Source of the DNA: Sideroxydans sp.
Lineage (GTDB): Bacteria; Pseudomonadota; Gammaproteobacteria; Burkholderiales; Gallionellaceae
Reading direction: 5' to 3'
DNA: 64,000 nucleotides
Assembly (NCBI GenBank): GCA_028707175.1
Contig: JAQTUV010000002.1
Coordinates: 1 to 64,000, forward strand
The position numbers were made by a program, and so were the translations under genes. Shown here piece after piece: positions 62,566 to 64,000 of the stretch (position 1 is the stretch's first letter; each line of letters begins with the position of its first letter). The notes beneath the pieces are model-generated. The model searched no databases. It was not told where the DNA came from and saw only the letters and a list, made by a program, of their open reading frames with translations.

Positions 62566-62756
62566 TGCTGGACACCCTTCTCAGTCAATACAGTTTTAAC
62601 GCGTGCGATATCACGACGCACTTTGCTCAGTTGACTATTATTGCTCAACTGTTGAGTTGCCAATTGCATGCGCAATCCGAATTGCGCCTTGTTCAAGGAC
62701 AGCAATTCTTGCTGCAAATCGGCAACAGATTTTTGTTTAAGTTCACTTGCCTTCAT
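62562..62756 (-). CDS. rpmC: 50S ribosomal protein L29
   Basis: 64 residues from the ATG at 62756, preceded by GGAG at 7 nt; the TTG at 62762 is less likely. [20 protein letters not shown] is typical. L29 lies at the exit tunnel. The ATG falls just after the rplP stop. Confidence 0.97.
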   Translation of the reverse strand: MKASELKQKSVADLQQELLSLNKAQFGLRMQLATQQLSNNSQLSKVRRDIARVKTVLTEKGVQQ

Positions 62757-62758
62757 GA

Positions 62759-63175
62759 TCAAGCTCCTACCTGTCTAACAACGAAAGTGGTTGCGATAGG
62801 CAATTTCGCAGACGCCAACGAAAATGCTTCGCGAGCCAACTTCTCATCTACACCGTCCATTTCATACAACATTTTGCCAGGACGAATCTCGGCAACGTAG
62901 TACTCCGGATTACCTTTACCGTTACCCATACGAACTTCGGCAGGTTTCTGCGAAATTGGCTTGTCAGGGAAAATACGGATCCAGATACGACCGCCACGCT
63001 TAATGTGACGAGTCATAGCACGACGCGCAGCTTCAATCTGACGCGCAGTCAATCGACCACGCGCAATGGCCTTAAGACCGAACTCACCGAAGCTGACTTT
63101 ATTGCCGCGAGTAGCAACGCCGTTATTACGACCTTTTTGCTCTTTGCGGTACTTTCTTCTAGCTGGCTGTAGCAT
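62759..63175 (-). CDS. rplP: 50S ribosomal protein L16
   Basis: 138 residues. [19 protein letters not shown] at the start and [20 protein letters not shown] in the middle are diagnostic. L16 helps shape the A site of the 50S subunit. It overlaps rpsC by 17 bp. Confidence 0.98.
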   Translation of the reverse strand: MLQPARRKYRKEQKGRNNGVATRGNKVSFGEFGLKAIARGRLTARQIEAARRAMTRHIKRGGRIWIRIFPDKPISQKPAEVRMGNGKGNPEYYVAEIRPGKMLYEMDGVDEKLAREAFSLASAKLPIATTFVVRQVGA

Positions 63176-63872
63176 GTTTAGCTCCCGACTTTCTTACTTT
63201 TTTTTCTGGCTCAGCCGCAACTGGTGCAGCGACTTCTTGCTGTGAATTTGCATCGCCCTTATAGACCCACACCTTTACACCGATGATGCCGTATGTTGTC
63301 TTTGCTTCAGAGAAGCCGTAATCGATGTCAGCGCGCAGTGTATGCAATGGCACACGACCTTCGCGATACCACTCAGTACGTGCAATCTCAATACCGTTCA
63401 GACGACCGCCGCTCATAATCTTGATACCTTGAGCACCTAAACGCATTGCATTTTGCATCGCACGCTTCATTGCACGACGGAACATGATGCGTTTTTCCAA
63501 CTGCTGAGTAATAGACTCAGAGATCAGTTGAGCATCGATCTCAGGCTTGCGCACTTCCTCGATGTTTAGGCCGACGTCTGGCAACCCCATACGCTTCTTC
63601 AACTCATTGCGCAGATGTTCGATGTCTTCACCTTTTTTGCCAATCACCACACCTGGACGTGCTGTGTAGATAGTGATCTTTGCATTTTTGGCAGGACGCT
63701 CGATGACGATCTTAGAAACACCAGCACCTGCCAGCTTCTTCTTCAGATAGTCACGAACCTCGATGTCTTTGAGCAACAACTCAGAGAAGTTCTTGCTGCT
63801 GGAATACCACTTGGAAGTCCAATTTTTTTGGACACTCAGGCGAAATCCGATTGGATGAATTTTCTGACCCAT
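63159..63872 (-). CDS. rpsC: 30S ribosomal protein S3
   Basis: 237 residues. [18 protein letters not shown] starts the protein, the KH domain contains [13 protein letters not shown], and [20 protein letters not shown] is in the C-terminal domain. S3 forms part of the mRNA entry channel. The C-terminal tail is Ala/Lys-rich. Confidence 0.98.
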   Translation of the reverse strand: MGQKIHPIGFRLSVQKNWTSKWYSSSKNFSELLLKDIEVRDYLKKKLAGAGVSKIVIERPAKNAKITIYTARPGVVIGKKGEDIEHLRNELKKRMGLPDVGLNIEEVRKPEIDAQLISESITQQLEKRIMFRRAMKRAMQNAMRLGAQGIKIMSGGRLNGIEIARTEWYREGRVPLHTLRADIDYGFSEAKTTYGIIGVKVWVYKGDANSQQEVAAPVAAEPEKKVRKSGAKHATAS

Positions 63873-63875
63873 GGC

Positions 63876-64000
63876 TTAGCTCCCGACGATGATCGTGATA
63901 TGACAAGATTGCTTCTCGATACCTGTACCGCGGCCTTTAGCCCTAGGAATCATGCGCTTCAGAGAAGTGCCCTTATCAACATAGATTGTTGTAACTTTCA
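63876..64000 (-). CDS. rplV: 50S ribosomal protein L22, C-terminal part (5' end beyond right edge)
   Basis: The last 40 codons or so are present, reading [19 protein letters not shown] and then AKGRG...HITIIVGS before a TAA. The PRAKGRG loop followed by HITIIV is the L22 signature. It ends 3 bp before rpsC. Confidence 0.95.
   Translation of the reverse strand, partial: KVTTIYVDKGTSLKRMIPRAKGRGTGIEKQSCHITIIVGS

Overview
The window is a chromosomal segment of a Gram-negative bacterium, most likely a betaproteobacterium of the Nitrosomonadales / Gallionellaceae type. I infer this from protein character, from the beta/gamma-style synteny (nudJ-mnmA-purB, pcnB-folK-panBC, hda-perM next to purMN, S10-spc-alpha ribosomal genes) and from the outer-membrane secretion proteins. 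No rRNA or tRNA gene was seen that would settle the taxonomy, and no insertion sequence, phage or CRISPR array was seen.

Layout. (1) 1-10237, minus: the N-terminal 3412 codons of a giant two-partner-secretion exoprotein (ESPR signal, TPS domain with NPNG, GLUG repeats, YDG/MBG repeats), running off the left edge, with its own promoter. (2) 10587-14993, plus: a small His/Lys/Ala-rich exported protein, then nudJ-mnmA-mscS-purB. (3) 15066-21994, minus: a Slam/type XI-like outer-membrane translocon gene (TPR plus barrel) directly followed by a 1813-residue FecR-domain protein that ends in four repeated beta-rich modules, its probable cargo. (4) 22093-28876, minus: a coenzyme and RNA-metabolism cluster (pcnB, folK, deoxynucleoside kinase, panB, panC, panD), a HAD phosphatase, a small outer-membrane barrel, and hda after perM. 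(5) 29996-35942, plus: purM, purN, two DUF3108 envelope proteins, an RsmB/NOP-family RNA methyltransferase and a diguanylate cyclase. (6) 35985-40004, minus: an unrecognised outer-membrane-like protein, greB, ssb and a YajR-like MFS exporter. (7) 40146-48483, plus: the Anbu (ancestral proteasome-like peptidase) locus: ATP-grasp, alpha-E protein, two Anbu paralogues in tandem, a terminator and inverted palindromes, then a transglutaminase/DUF2126 protein. (8) 48509-50569, minus: a Cache-HAMP-MCP-CZB chemoreceptor, divergent from uvrA. (9) 53733-64000, minus: ribosomal genes from rplV (partial) to rplQ, with secY and rpoA and a probable spc promoter between rpsQ and rplN.

Two places look most worth following up: the Slam-like gene with its giant four-module FecR cargo candidate, and the duplicated Anbu peptidase in a locus where one copy is the usual arrangement. 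The 635-bp gap between the two Anbu genes also holds an orphan intrinsic terminator facing the minus strand. The rest is mostly conserved housekeeping sequence in familiar order.
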